From Pedobacter schmidteae (GTDB taxonomy: Bacteria; Bacteroidota; Bacteroidia; Sphingobacteriales; Sphingobacteriaceae), in contig CAMDQV010000166.1 of NCBI GenBank assembly GCA_945906015.1, positions 1-5,219 of the forward strand: a stretch of DNA of 5,219 nt, in the 5' to 3' direction. Position numbers and translations under genes: made by a program. Numbering within the stretch: the stretch's first letter is position 1; the number at the start of each line of letters is the position of its first letter. The notes under the pieces were generated by a model. The model did no database searches, had not been told where the DNA came from, and worked only from the letters and a program-made list of their open reading frames with translations. This document shows, piece after piece, positions 1 through 5,219 of this stretch.

Positions 1-945
1 GAAACCCAAAGAGAATTGACGGAAAGATATGCTCAGATCAAAAACAGAAAACAGTTTACCCCTCCATCTAAAGAGGGTAACTGGATATTTCCTGATTTTG
101 GTGGAGGTGGTGAATGGGGAGGCGCAGCAGTGGATATGGAAACAAAGATCCTTTATGTCAATAGCAATGAAGTGCCCTCAACACAAATTATGCTTGATGC
201 TCCGCAAACCGAAGGGTCAGGCATTACACCTGGGAGATCAGTGTATAATAAACATTGCATCAGTTGTCATGGACCCGAATTAAAGGGCAGCAGAACTGAA
301 TACCCTTCTTTGCAGAATTTAAATAAGAAGTATAATGTAGTACAGTTAAGTCAAATTATTGAGCAGGGCCAGAACAGAATGCCTTCATTTAAGCATGTGC
401 CTGAATCAGAACGAAAATCATTGATCGCATTTTTAATACATAAAGAAGGCAGATCCAAACAACTGAATGCTGTGGTCAAGACTGTGGCAACTAAGAAAAG
501 CCAGATCCCATTCATCATGAAAGGCTATGATCGTTTTGTGGATAAGGATGGTTATCCAGGTATCAAACCTCCATGGGGCACCTTAAATGCCGTGGATCTG
601 AATAGTGGCAAGCTTCTGTGGAAAGTGCCTTTGGGTGAATATGCCGAATTGATTAAAAGTGGATTGGGAATTACCGGTTCACGTAATTTTGGCGGACCAG
701 TAGTTACAAAAGGAGGCCTGGTATTTATTGCAGCAACTCCTGATGAAAAGATAAGAGCATTTGATAAAAAATCGGGAAAAATGGTTTGGGAATCTAAATT
801 ACCTGCAGCAGGCTTTGCGAGTCCTGCTACGTATATGATCAATGGAAAGCAATTCCTGGTAATCGCTTGTGGAGGTGGTAAATTAGGCGCAAAATCAGGC
901 GATAGTTATGTTGCCTTTGCTTTACCTGATGCTAAGAATAATTGA
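1..945 (+). CDS. PQQ-dependent quinoprotein dehydrogenase with internal cytochrome c domain (glucose dehydrogenase type), 5' partial
   Basis: This is the C-terminal 314 codons of a larger protein. The frame is open back to base 1, so the TTG at 16 is not a convincing start and the gene begins outside the window. The family oxidises sugars or alcohols in the periplasm using pyrroloquinoline quinone held in an eight-bladed beta-propeller. Visible parts, in order: a propeller segment with FPDFGGGGEWGGAAVD then LYVNSNEVP (about 85-180); a cytochrome c domain with haem motif CISCH at 256-270 and a probable axial Met in RMPSF (Met codon 379-381); then the last propeller segments, with PPWGTLNAVDLNSGKLLWK (568-624), FGGPVVTKGGLVFIAAT and a C-terminal SYVAFALP. 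This ending matches membrane or periplasmic glucose-dehydrogenase-like quinoproteins. The haem domain presumably takes electrons from reduced PQQ. The substrate cannot be told from the fragment, and the PQQ and metal ligands lie mostly upstream. It converges with the TPM gene on the other strand. The family call is firm; 'glucose' is only the closest analogy. Confidence 0.9.
   Translation, partial: ETQRELTERYAQIKNRKQFTPPSKEGNWIFPDFGGGGEWGGAAVDMETKILYVNSNEVPSTQIMLDAPQTEGSGITPGRSVYNKHCISCHGPELKGSRTEYPSLQNLNKKYNVVQLSQIIEQGQNRMPSFKHVPESERKSLIAFLIHKEGRSKQLNAVVKTVATKKSQIPFIMKGYDRFVDKDGYPGIKPPWGTLNAVDLNSGKLLWKVPLGEYAELIKSGLGITGSRNFGGPVVTKGGLVFIAATPDEKIRAFDKKSGKMVWESKLPAAGFASPATYMINGKQFLVIACGGGKLGAKSGDSYVAFALPDAKNN
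256..270 (+). other. Covalent haem c attachment motif (CISCH)
   Basis: The five codons encode Cys-Ile-Ser-Cys-His, a canonical CxxCH haem c binding motif. It sits in typical class I cytochrome surroundings (GRSVYNKHCISCHG before it). A Met-Pro pair about 41 residues after the first Cys (Met codon 379-381) is the likely sixth haem ligand. This places the protein in the periplasm, where cytochrome c maturation occurs. Confidence 0.9.
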
Positions 946-980
946 TCCTTATTTGAGAAATCACCCCCTTCTTTCTTTCC

Positions 981-1050
981 GCTTTCCGCTTTCCCCTTTC
1001 CCCTTTCAGCTTTAAGCTTTCAGCTTTCCCCTTTCAGCTTTCCCCTTTCA
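981..1050. repeat. Heptanucleotide tandem array, 10 copies of [GC]CTTT[CA][CA]
   Basis: Ten consecutive seven-base units without a gap: GCTTTCC, GCTTTCC, CCTTTCC, CCTTTCA, GCTTTAA, GCTTTCA, GCTTTCC, CCTTTCA, GCTTTCC, CCTTTCA. Positions 2-5 of the unit (CTTT) never vary; only positions 1, 6 and 7 do, and each takes just two bases. The 14-base pair of units at 1023-1036 is repeated exactly at 1037-1050. A degenerate unit (TCTTTCC, 974-980) precedes the array, and period-seven sequence (GCTACCA, GCTACCG) continues at 1056-1069. The plus strand is almost all pyrimidine. The array fills the space between two convergent genes. It does not look coding and forms no stable hairpin followed by a T-run, so it is not a standard terminator. 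Confidence 0.93.
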
Positions 1051-1056
1051 GCTCAG

Positions 1057-1842
1057 CTACCAGCTACCGCTTGATCCGCCGCCGCCAAAACTTCCACCGC
1101 CAAAGCCACCGAATCCGCCTCCTCCACCACCAAAGCCACCGCCACCACCAGAAAAGTCGCCAAATCCACCACTATTACCTCTACCCAGCTGGGAGCCCAT
1201 TAATAGCCACCAAAAAGGACTTACACTTCCACGACTGCCAATTACTTCACTTCCTCCTCCACCTTTTTTGATTGCAAGGAGTATTATAATGATCATGATG
1301 ATTATAAATCCAATTCCACTTCCGCTTTTTCTTCCTTTTTTCTTAGGAGCATCGTTTTTATATTCACCTTTTGTATAAGAAATGATTGCGTTTGTACCTT
1401 GATCCAGGCCTGAAAAGTAGTCGCCAGCTTTGAAATTTGGAGTGATCTCACGTTCAATAATTCTTTTAGTGATCGCATCAGGCAATACCCCTTCTACGCC
1501 ATATCCCGTTTGAATGGTTACTTTTCTGTCGCCAAGTGAGATTAGCAATAGTACCCCATTATTATTTTTTGCGCCTCCAATTCCCCATGATTGTGCTAGT
1601 CGAACGCCATAATCTGCTACATCGTAACCCTCTAGCGATTTGATCAGAACTACTGCAATTTGTGTAGTTGTTGAATCATTAAAGGCAACTAATTTTTGCT
1701 CAAGCTGATTGATCTGGTCTGCTGAAAGAGTTTGGGTGTAATCATTCACAAGTCGGTTAGGCTTTTCCGGAAAAGTCTGTGCCAGAAGCACTACACTTAA
1801 AAATAAAAATACGACTGTAGAAAATAGGTGTTTAAATTTCAT
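1057..1842 (-). CDS. Secreted, membrane-anchored TPM-domain protein (YgcG family) with Gly-rich tail
   Basis: The product is 261 residues from the ATG whose complement is at 1840-1842. That start is preferred over an in-frame ATG at 1911 because it begins directly with a signal peptide (MKFKHLFSTVVFLFLSVVLLA, probable cut near residue 21). The earlier start would bury the signal and overlap the upstream gene by 41 bases. Residues about 27-160 form a TPM (TPM_phosphatase) domain: the LVNDYTQTLS start, then QIAVVLIKSLEGYDVADYG, WGIGGAKNNNGVLLLIS and GYGVEGVLPD. A Lys/Arg-rich linker (162-172) precedes a membrane helix (177-192). A second hydrophobic patch (209-216) leads to a tail of Gly, Phe and Ser (221-261) ending GSSGSW, the usual end of this family. 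It follows the cytoplasmic TPM gene by 28 bases in the same operon. Some TPM proteins are reported as acid phosphatases or as membrane-protein turnover and photosystem repair factors; no role can be assigned here. Confidence 0.9.
   Translation of the reverse strand: MKFKHLFSTVVFLFLSVVLLAQTFPEKPNRLVNDYTQTLSADQINQLEQKLVAFNDSTTTQIAVVLIKSLEGYDVADYGVRLAQSWGIGGAKNNNGVLLLISLGDRKVTIQTGYGVEGVLPDAITKRIIEREITPNFKAGDYFSGLDQGTNAIISYTKGEYKNDAPKKKGRKSGSGIGFIIIMIIIILLAIKKGGGGSEVIGSRGSVSPFWWLLMGSQLGRGNSGGFGDFSGGGGGFGGGGGGFGGFGGGSFGGGGSSGSW
1071..1180 (-). repeat. Low-complexity Gly-codon tract encoding the Gly-rich tail
   Basis: Read on the minus strand this stretch is mainly GGN codons with scattered Phe and Ser codons. 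It encodes the end of the TPM protein (roughly residues 223-259: GGFGDFSGGGGGFGG and onward). Such tails are normal in YgcG-type TPM proteins and are probably flexible and disordered. The near-repeated triplets make the tract prone to slippage and length variation between strains. Confidence 0.8.
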
Positions 1843-1870
1843 TTGAAGCTTTATTGAATTATAATATTCA

Positions 1871-2305
1871 CTATTTACCATCCATCTGAGTGATCTCATT
1901 GGGTAATTCATTCACATCTCCATCAAGGTATGGAAAAAATGTCTGGAGCTGCTCACCGGCAATTTTTATACCTGCAATGATTCCGCCAGTCATATTCCCT
2001 TCTTTGAAATAGCCTAACATCGTATCCTTGGTGCTATCCCAAAAATCATGCGGAACTAATTTATTAATGCCTGCATCACCAATTATCGCAAATTGCTTAT
2101 CCTGAGTAGCAATATAGATCAGAACGCCATTCCTTTGGGCTGTTTTGTTCATTCCAAGTTTTTTGAAATAGGTTGCAGCACGATCCAGAACCGGTTCGCT
2201 GCAAGTCTTATCAACACATATTCGGATCTCTCCTGATGTGAATCGTTCTGCTGATTCAACAGCCTCACTGATAAGCTGTTGCTCTTTTTCACTAAAAATT
2301 GACAT
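1871..2305 (-). CDS. Cytoplasmic TPM-domain protein
   Basis: The product is 144 residues with no signal peptide and no membrane helix, so it is expected in the cytoplasm, unlike its downstream neighbour. TPM features: an N-terminal helix (MSIFSEKEQQLISEAVESAE), the strand TSGEIRICV (23-31), AATYFKKLGMNKTAQRNGVLIYIA (43-66) with the family's N-G-V-L core, and FAIIGDAGINKLVP (72-85) matching the GD.GI(N) segment. The length is normal for short single-domain members that occur with LemA in Bacteroidota. It is the middle gene of the unit: the LemA gene ends 70 bases upstream, with a hairpin in the gap, and the secreted TPM gene starts 28 bases downstream. The two TPM proteins are clearly diverged paralogues, not a recent duplication. 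The biochemical function is unknown; the family assignment is secure. Confidence 0.9.
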   Translation of the reverse strand: MSIFSEKEQQLISEAVESAERFTSGEIRICVDKTCSEPVLDRAATYFKKLGMNKTAQRNGVLIYIATQDKQFAIIGDAGINKLVPHDFWDSTKDTMLGYFKEGNMTGGIIAGIKIAGEQLQTFFPYLDGDVNELPNEITQMDGK

Positions 2306-2318
2306 GGCTTAAATTTAA

Positions 2319-2343
2319 ATCGCCGGAATTAGATTCCGGCGAT
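2319..2343 (-). promoter_or_regulatory. Perfect 11-bp hairpin in the lemA-TPM intergenic gap
   Basis: The arms ATCGCCGGAAT (2319-2329) and ATTCCGGCGAT (2333-2343) are exact reverse complements with only three bases between them. The hairpin lies 32 bases after the lemA stop and 13 bases before the TPM start in the direction of transcription. On the minus strand it is followed by TTAAATTT, which is T-rich but not a clean T-run. It could therefore be a leaky terminator that lowers expression of the TPM genes relative to lemA, an RNA stability or processing stem, or a palindromic protein-binding site. The structure is certain; its role is inferred. Confidence 0.6.
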
Positions 2344-2375
2344 CAATGTTAATCAATAAATACAGTTAGCTATAC

Positions 2376-2954
2376 TTAAAACTCAACCTTTGGAGCTTTA
2401 TTTGCGCCGGCTTCTGCCTGAAAGTATCCTTTGGTTTTAAATCCAAACATGCCTGCAGTTAGGTTATTTGGGAAAGTTCTAATTGAAGAGTTATACTCCT
2501 GCGTTACTGTATTGAATTTTTGACGTTCAACAGTAATTCTGTTTTCAGATCCTTCCAATTGTGCCTGAAGCTCAAGGAAATTCTGATTTGCTTTTAGTTC
2601 AGGGTATGCTTCAACAGTGGCAAGTAAGCGTCCTAAAGATTGGCTTATAGCCCCTTGTGCAGCCTGAAATTGTGCGATTGATTCTGGAGTAAGTTTAGTC
2701 GGATCAACATTAACTGAAGTAGCTTTGGCACGTGCCTCGATAACCTGAGTTAAGGTTTCTTTCTCAAAATTCGCAGCTCCTTTTACAGAGTTTACCAGAT
2801 TTGGAATGAGATCCGCCCTGCGTTGGTACACATTCTCTACCTGAGCCCATTGTGACATTACCTGCTCATCCAGTTTAACCATACTGTTATATCCGCAAGA
2901 GCTTAATGAAAGCACGGCGAAAAATCCAATGATATTAAATACTAATCTTTTCAT
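2376..2954 (-). CDS. lemA: LemA family lipoprotein
   Basis: The product is 192 residues, the normal length for LemA. The N-terminus is a lipoprotein signal: MKRL, a hydrophobic stretch (5-16), then lipobox LSSC with the acylated Cys at residue 20, so the mature protein is membrane-anchored outside the cytoplasm. Many other LemA proteins instead keep an N-terminal membrane helix. Family motifs: VMSQWAQVENVYQRRADLIPNLVNSVKG (32-59), LGRLLATVEAYPELKANQNFLELQAQLEGSENRI (107-140), and the end motif with FN.VTQEYNSSIRTFPN, GF and YFQAE (147-181). The fold is a helical bundle, largely coiled-coil-like. It is the first gene of a minus-strand unit with two TPM proteins, an association common in Bacteroidota that points to a shared envelope function. 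That function is not established; an early link of LemA to antigen presentation in Listeria says little about its role here. The symbol reflects the family name. Confidence 0.93.
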   Translation of the reverse strand: MKRLVFNIIGFFAVLSLSSCGYNSMVKLDEQVMSQWAQVENVYQRRADLIPNLVNSVKGAANFEKETLTQVIEARAKATSVNVDPTKLTPESIAQFQAAQGAISQSLGRLLATVEAYPELKANQNFLELQAQLEGSENRITVERQKFNTVTQEYNSSIRTFPNNLTAGMFGFKTKGYFQAEAGANKAPKVEF

Positions 2955-3009
2955 AATTAAATTAAGGTTTCTCTAGTTTATAAATTTACACTATAGGAAT
3001 CAATTTTCA

Positions 3010-3017
3010 TACCTTTG
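3010..3017 (+). promoter_or_regulatory. Candidate Bacteroidota promoter (-7 element TACCTTTG) for the FAD oxidoreductase operon
   Basis: TACCTTTG matches the Bacteroidota primary-sigma -7 consensus TAnnTTTG exactly. It lies 32 bases before the ATG at 3050, in the divergent gap and in the right direction. The -33 element is weak: TTTA at 2985-2988, 21 bases upstream, is the best candidate. Transcription would begin around 3021-3025, giving a leader of about 25-30 bases. No equally good match was found for the opposite direction towards lemA. Confidence 0.45.
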
Positions 3018-3025
3018 TTACATAT

Positions 3026-3041
3026 CCGGGATAATACCCGG
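3026..3041 (+). promoter_or_regulatory. Small GC stem-loop in the leader of the FAD oxidoreductase gene
   Basis: CCGGG (3026-3030) and CCCGG (3037-3041) pair around the six-base loop ATAATA, in otherwise AT-rich sequence and eight bases before the start codon. If the promoter call at 3010 is right, this would be at the very 5' end of the mRNA. It could protect the transcript, tune translation, or act as an operator because it is palindromic. Five base pairs is short enough to be chance. Confidence 0.35.
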
Positions 3042-3049
3042 CAATAAAT

Positions 3050-4597
3050 ATGATTAAAGAAATTGAACTGGTTCTCCTTCCGGAACATTCTAATGATGAA
3101 ACTTTCATCAGAGACTCAGCATGTAAATTAGTAAATATCAGCCCTGAACGTGTAAAAAACGTACAAATTATCAAGCGGTCAATCGATGCACGTAGCCGCA
3201 AAGTGGTATTCAGAATAAGATTAAATGTTTTTATTGATGAAGTTTTTGAACCTGAAATAATTACAGATTCTTATCAAAATGTCAGCGACAAAAAGCCGGT
3301 TTTAATAATCGGAGCTGGTCCTGCAGGTTTATTTGCTGCTTTGAGATGTATTGAAATCGGACTAAAACCTATTATTATAGAGAGAGGAAAGGATGTTAAG
3401 CAGCGAAGGAGAGACCTTGCTTTAATCAATAAAGAAGGCATCATTGATCCCGACTCAAATTATTGCTTCGGCGAAGGTGGCGCAGGCACTTATTCGGATG
3501 GGAAATTATATACTCGGTCAAATAAACGTGGCGACATTCACTATGTATTAAAAACATTCGTATCCCACGGTGCCACAACAGATATATTAATTGATGCCCG
3601 ACCTCATATAGGTACAAATAAGCTTCCTAATATCATTGTATCAATGCGTGATAAAATATTGAATGACGGCGGCGAAATTCATTTCGATTGCCGTGTGACA
3701 GATTTGATAATTTCTGGAAATACGCTAAAAGGAGTTCTGGTTGGCGATAAAAAGTTTGAAGCTGGAAGCGTTATTCTCGCAACCGGACATTCCGCCCGCG
3801 ATATTTATTATTTATTGGAAAAGCACAACATATTAATTGAGGCTAAACCTTTTGCCCTTGGAGTCAGGATCGAGCATCCTCAAGAAATCATTGACCAGGC
3901 TCAGTATCATTGTAGCGACCGGGATCCATATTTACCTTCTTCTTATTATAGTTTAGTAGAACAGGTTGATAACAGAGGGGTATTTTCTTTTTGCATGTGC
4001 CCTGGAGGGATTATTGCGCCATGTTCTACCGATCAGAACGAAATTGTGGTTAACGGTTGGTCGCCATCTAAACGAAATAATCCATTTGCCAACTCAGGAA
4101 CAGTAGTTCAGATCAATATGGAGGATGTTCCAGGGAGCATTGAAGATCCGTTTAAAATGCTGAAGTTTCAGGCTGAGATTGAAAAGCTTGCATTCAATGC
4201 AGGAGGAGGTCAATTGGTTGCACCAGCACAGCGCATGGTCGACTTTGTGAATAACAGGGTATCTACTGATCTGCCAATTAATTCTTATATTCCCGGAACA
4301 AGGTCTGCTGATATGGCATCCGTATTGCCTGAATTTATTTACAAAAGATTACAGAAGGCATTGCCGGTATTTGGGAAAAAGATGAATGGTTATTATACAA
4401 ATGAAGCCATTTTGGTTGGTGTGGAATCCAGAACATCATCACCTCTACGAATTCCCAGAGATAAAGAAACCTTACAGCATCCTCAGCTTTTGGGTCTATT
4501 TCCATGTGGAGAAGGGGCAGGTTATGCAGGCGGCATAGTTTCTGCTGCAATTGATGGAATGAACTGTGCGGATGCTGCTTTCAAAAAACTGAATTAA
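3050..4597 (+). CDS. FAD-dependent oxidoreductase, COG2509 type
   Basis: The product is 515 residues, typical for this uncharacterised family of soluble flavoproteins. An in-frame TAA at 3032-3034 rules out a longer start. Residues 1-80 form a small N-terminal domain (MIKEIELVLLPEH, then SIDARSRKVVFRIRLNVF) that precedes the flavin fold in this family. A Rossmann FAD-binding motif follows: PVLIIGAGPAGLFAALRC (83-100, glycines 88, 90 and 93), with Glu111 of IIIERG (108-113) in the position that binds the ribose. Then come NYCFGEGGAGTYSDGKLYTR (137-156), the second dinucleotide segment VILATGHSARD (241-251), and the C-terminal FAD motif GLFPCGEGAGYAGGIVSAAIDGM (482-504). Cysteines 315, 317 and 325 lie close together (FCMCPGGIIAPC), a pattern worth noting for redox or metal binding. 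No signal peptide: cytoplasmic. The substrate is unknown. It leads a likely two-gene operon with the CoA-binding protein gene. Confidence 0.92.
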   Translation: MIKEIELVLLPEHSNDETFIRDSACKLVNISPERVKNVQIIKRSIDARSRKVVFRIRLNVFIDEVFEPEIITDSYQNVSDKKPVLIIGAGPAGLFAALRCIEIGLKPIIIERGKDVKQRRRDLALINKEGIIDPDSNYCFGEGGAGTYSDGKLYTRSNKRGDIHYVLKTFVSHGATTDILIDARPHIGTNKLPNIIVSMRDKILNDGGEIHFDCRVTDLIISGNTLKGVLVGDKKFEAGSVILATGHSARDIYYLLEKHNILIEAKPFALGVRIEHPQEIIDQAQYHCSDRDPYLPSSYYSLVEQVDNRGVFSFCMCPGGIIAPCSTDQNEIVVNGWSPSKRNNPFANSGTVVQINMEDVPGSIEDPFKMLKFQAEIEKLAFNAGGGQLVAPAQRMVDFVNNRVSTDLPINSYIPGTRSADMASVLPEFIYKRLQKALPVFGKKMNGYYTNEAILVGVESRTSSPLRIPRDKETLQHPQLLGLFPCGEGAGYAGGIVSAAIDGMNCADAAFKKLN

Positions 4598-4619
4598 CAT
4601 TTACCTAAAATAAAAAGAT

Positions 4620-4979
4620 ATGAAGAAGACACTCATTCTGGGAGCAAGTACCAATCCTTCACGTTATTCCAACCTTGCGGCACATCGTTTGGTTGAGCAT
4701 GGTCATCCGATAGTGAATGTAGGAATGAAGCCGGGCGAGGTTGCAGGTGTTCTGATTGAACTGCCCGAAACCATCCATCAGGATCTCGATACAATTACGC
4801 TATATCTGGGACTGGATAATCAGATTCCTTACTATGACTATATCCTGAAATCTAAACCAGATAGAATTATATTTAATCCCGGCACTGAAAACCCCGAACT
4901 TGAAGAATTAGCAAAAGCGCAGGGGATAGAATGCACAGAGGCTTGCACATTGGTTTTACTTTCTACGGGTCAATACTAG
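4620..4979 (+). CDS. CoA-binding domain protein (YccU/CoA_binding_2 type)
   Basis: The product is 119 residues, a single Rossmann-like domain of the size usual for stand-alone CoA_binding_2 proteins. The N-terminal strand and loop KKTLILGASTNPSRYSNLAAHRL (2-24) is the nucleotide-binding region. VNVGMKPGEVAGV (32-44), IIFNPGTENPELEELA (83-98) and CTEACTLVLLSTGQY (105-119) match the family core and its typical end, C.LV.L.TGQ. Relatives resemble the CoA-binding domain of succinyl-CoA synthetase alpha and may bind CoA or acyl-CoA; no catalytic activity is known. It starts 22 bases after the FAD oxidoreductase stop on the same strand with no promoter evident between, so co-transcription is likely. 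No export signal. The family assignment is firm, the role unknown. Confidence 0.9.
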   Translation: MKKTLILGASTNPSRYSNLAAHRLVEHGHPIVNVGMKPGEVAGVLIELPETIHQDLDTITLYLGLDNQIPYYDYILKSKPDRIIFNPGTENPELEELAKAQGIECTEACTLVLLSTGQY

Positions 4980-5094
4980 ATAGTTAGCACTAGTTTTTAA
5001 CTCTACAAGATTTGATGAATAAAATTTAGTATTTTTTGAAATGTAGTGCTTCTTTTCCGTTTTTAAATTAATCAGGTCTGTGCTCAATACTAGA
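4970..5094. repeat. Pair of 11-base direct repeats (TCAATACTAGA)
   Basis: TCAATACTAGA occurs at 4970-4980, across the end of the CoA-binding protein gene, and again at 5084-5094 in the non-coding tail, 114 bases later. The copies are exact; flanking bases do not match. This could be chance in AT-rich DNA or the trace of a small duplication or excision. No mobile-element gene or terminal inverted repeat lies between them. Confidence 0.35.
4975..4998 (+). terminator. Weak candidate terminator after the CoA-binding protein gene
   Basis: ACTAG (4975-4979, overlapping the stop codon) can pair with CTAGT (4990-4994), leaving a ten-base loop, and TTTT follows immediately at 4995-4998. The layout suits an intrinsic terminator, but the stem is short, AT-rich and wide-looped, so it would be weak alone. 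Confidence 0.25.
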
Positions 5095-5219
5095 AATTAC
5101 GGAATTCAAGATAATAATCAATTGTAGGTTAAAATAAATTGTAATTAGAGCATTGGGATTTGTGATAGAAGTGATTTTTTTTTCTATAGGACGTAAGATT
5201 GTAGCTTAAAGCGTTCAAG

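Noticed and set aside
552..842. Minus-strand open frame of 96 codons opposite the quinoprotein
   Set aside because: It lies entirely within the strongly supported quinoprotein coding region and its translation resembles no family I recognise; it is a shadow frame.
1008..1018. AGCTT-T-AAGCT inverted repeat within the heptamer array as a terminator
   Set aside because: A one-base loop cannot form a hairpin, and no T-run follows; the symmetry is a by-product of the repeat unit.
1071..1271. Plus-strand open frame rich in His and Arg
   Set aside because: It is the complement of the Gly-codon tract of the TPM protein; its odd composition is explained by that low-complexity sequence.
1843..1911. 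N-terminal extension of the secreted TPM protein starting at the ATG at 1911
   Set aside because: It would put 23 residues before a clear signal peptide and overlap the upstream TPM gene by 41 bases. The ATG at 1842 starts the signal peptide directly and leaves a normal 28-base gap.
4335..4550. Minus-strand open frame of 71 codons opposite the flavoprotein C-terminus
   Set aside because: It covers the conserved C-terminal FAD-binding segment of the flavoprotein on the other strand, and its composition is not protein-like.
4970..5094. Attachment site or small mobile element bounded by the TCAATACTAGA repeats
   Set aside because: There is no gene, inverted terminal repeat or RNA-like structure between the copies; an 11-base match in AT-rich DNA is weak evidence.
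5165..5187. ATAGAA / TTCTAT inverted repeat with a nine-base T-run
   Set aside because: The T-run lies mostly in the loop instead of after the stem, and the stem is only six AT-rich pairs, so it does not fit an intrinsic terminator.
5129..5218. Possible C-terminal end of a minus-strand gene entering from the right edge (about 29 open codons)
   Set aside because: The translation is dominated by Asn, Tyr, Ser and Lys as expected from random AT-rich DNA, and nothing in it is recognisable; the stretch is too short to support a gene.

Overview
The window looks like an ordinary chromosomal stretch from a member of the Bacteroidota, probably a Sphingobacteria/Cytophaga-type organism. The base composition is moderately AT-rich. 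Start codons lack clear Shine-Dalgarno sequences. One intergenic region holds a good match to the Bacteroidota -7 promoter element (TAnnTTTG). The protein families and their order (LemA lipoprotein followed by two TPM-domain proteins; a quinoprotein dehydrogenase with a built-in cytochrome c) are also typical of that phylum. The species cannot be named from this sequence alone.

Layout: (1) 1-945, plus strand: the C-terminal part of a PQQ-dependent, glucose-dehydrogenase-type quinoprotein with a cytochrome c domain nested between propeller segments; its 5' end lies outside the window. (2) 946-1056: a short convergent intergenic region filled by a phased seven-base tandem repeat, ten uninterrupted copies at 981-1050, running up to and apparently into the 3' end of the next gene. 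(3) 1057-2954, minus strand: a three-gene unit read from right to left: lemA-type lipoprotein (2376-2954), a cytoplasmic TPM-domain protein (1871-2305) and a secreted, membrane-anchored TPM-domain protein with a glycine-rich tail (1057-1842). A perfect 11-bp hairpin sits between the first and second genes. (4) 2955-3049: a divergent promoter region. (5) 3050-4979, plus strand: a probable two-gene operon of a COG2509-type FAD-dependent oxidoreductase and a small CoA_binding_2 (YccU-like) protein, 22 bases apart. (6) 4980-5219: AT-rich non-coding sequence with only weak repeats.

Functionally there are three unrelated blocks. The quinoprotein should oxidise a sugar or similar substrate in the periplasm and pass electrons to its own haem domain. 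The LemA/TPM unit is a conserved envelope-associated set whose biochemical role is poorly known. The FAD/CoA-binding pair is conserved but uncharacterised. I see no mobile element, CRISPR array, tRNA, rRNA, toxin-antitoxin or defence system. The most unusual thing in the window is the heptamer array and its contact with the end of the TPM gene; it is a repeat curiosity, not a demonstrated new system.
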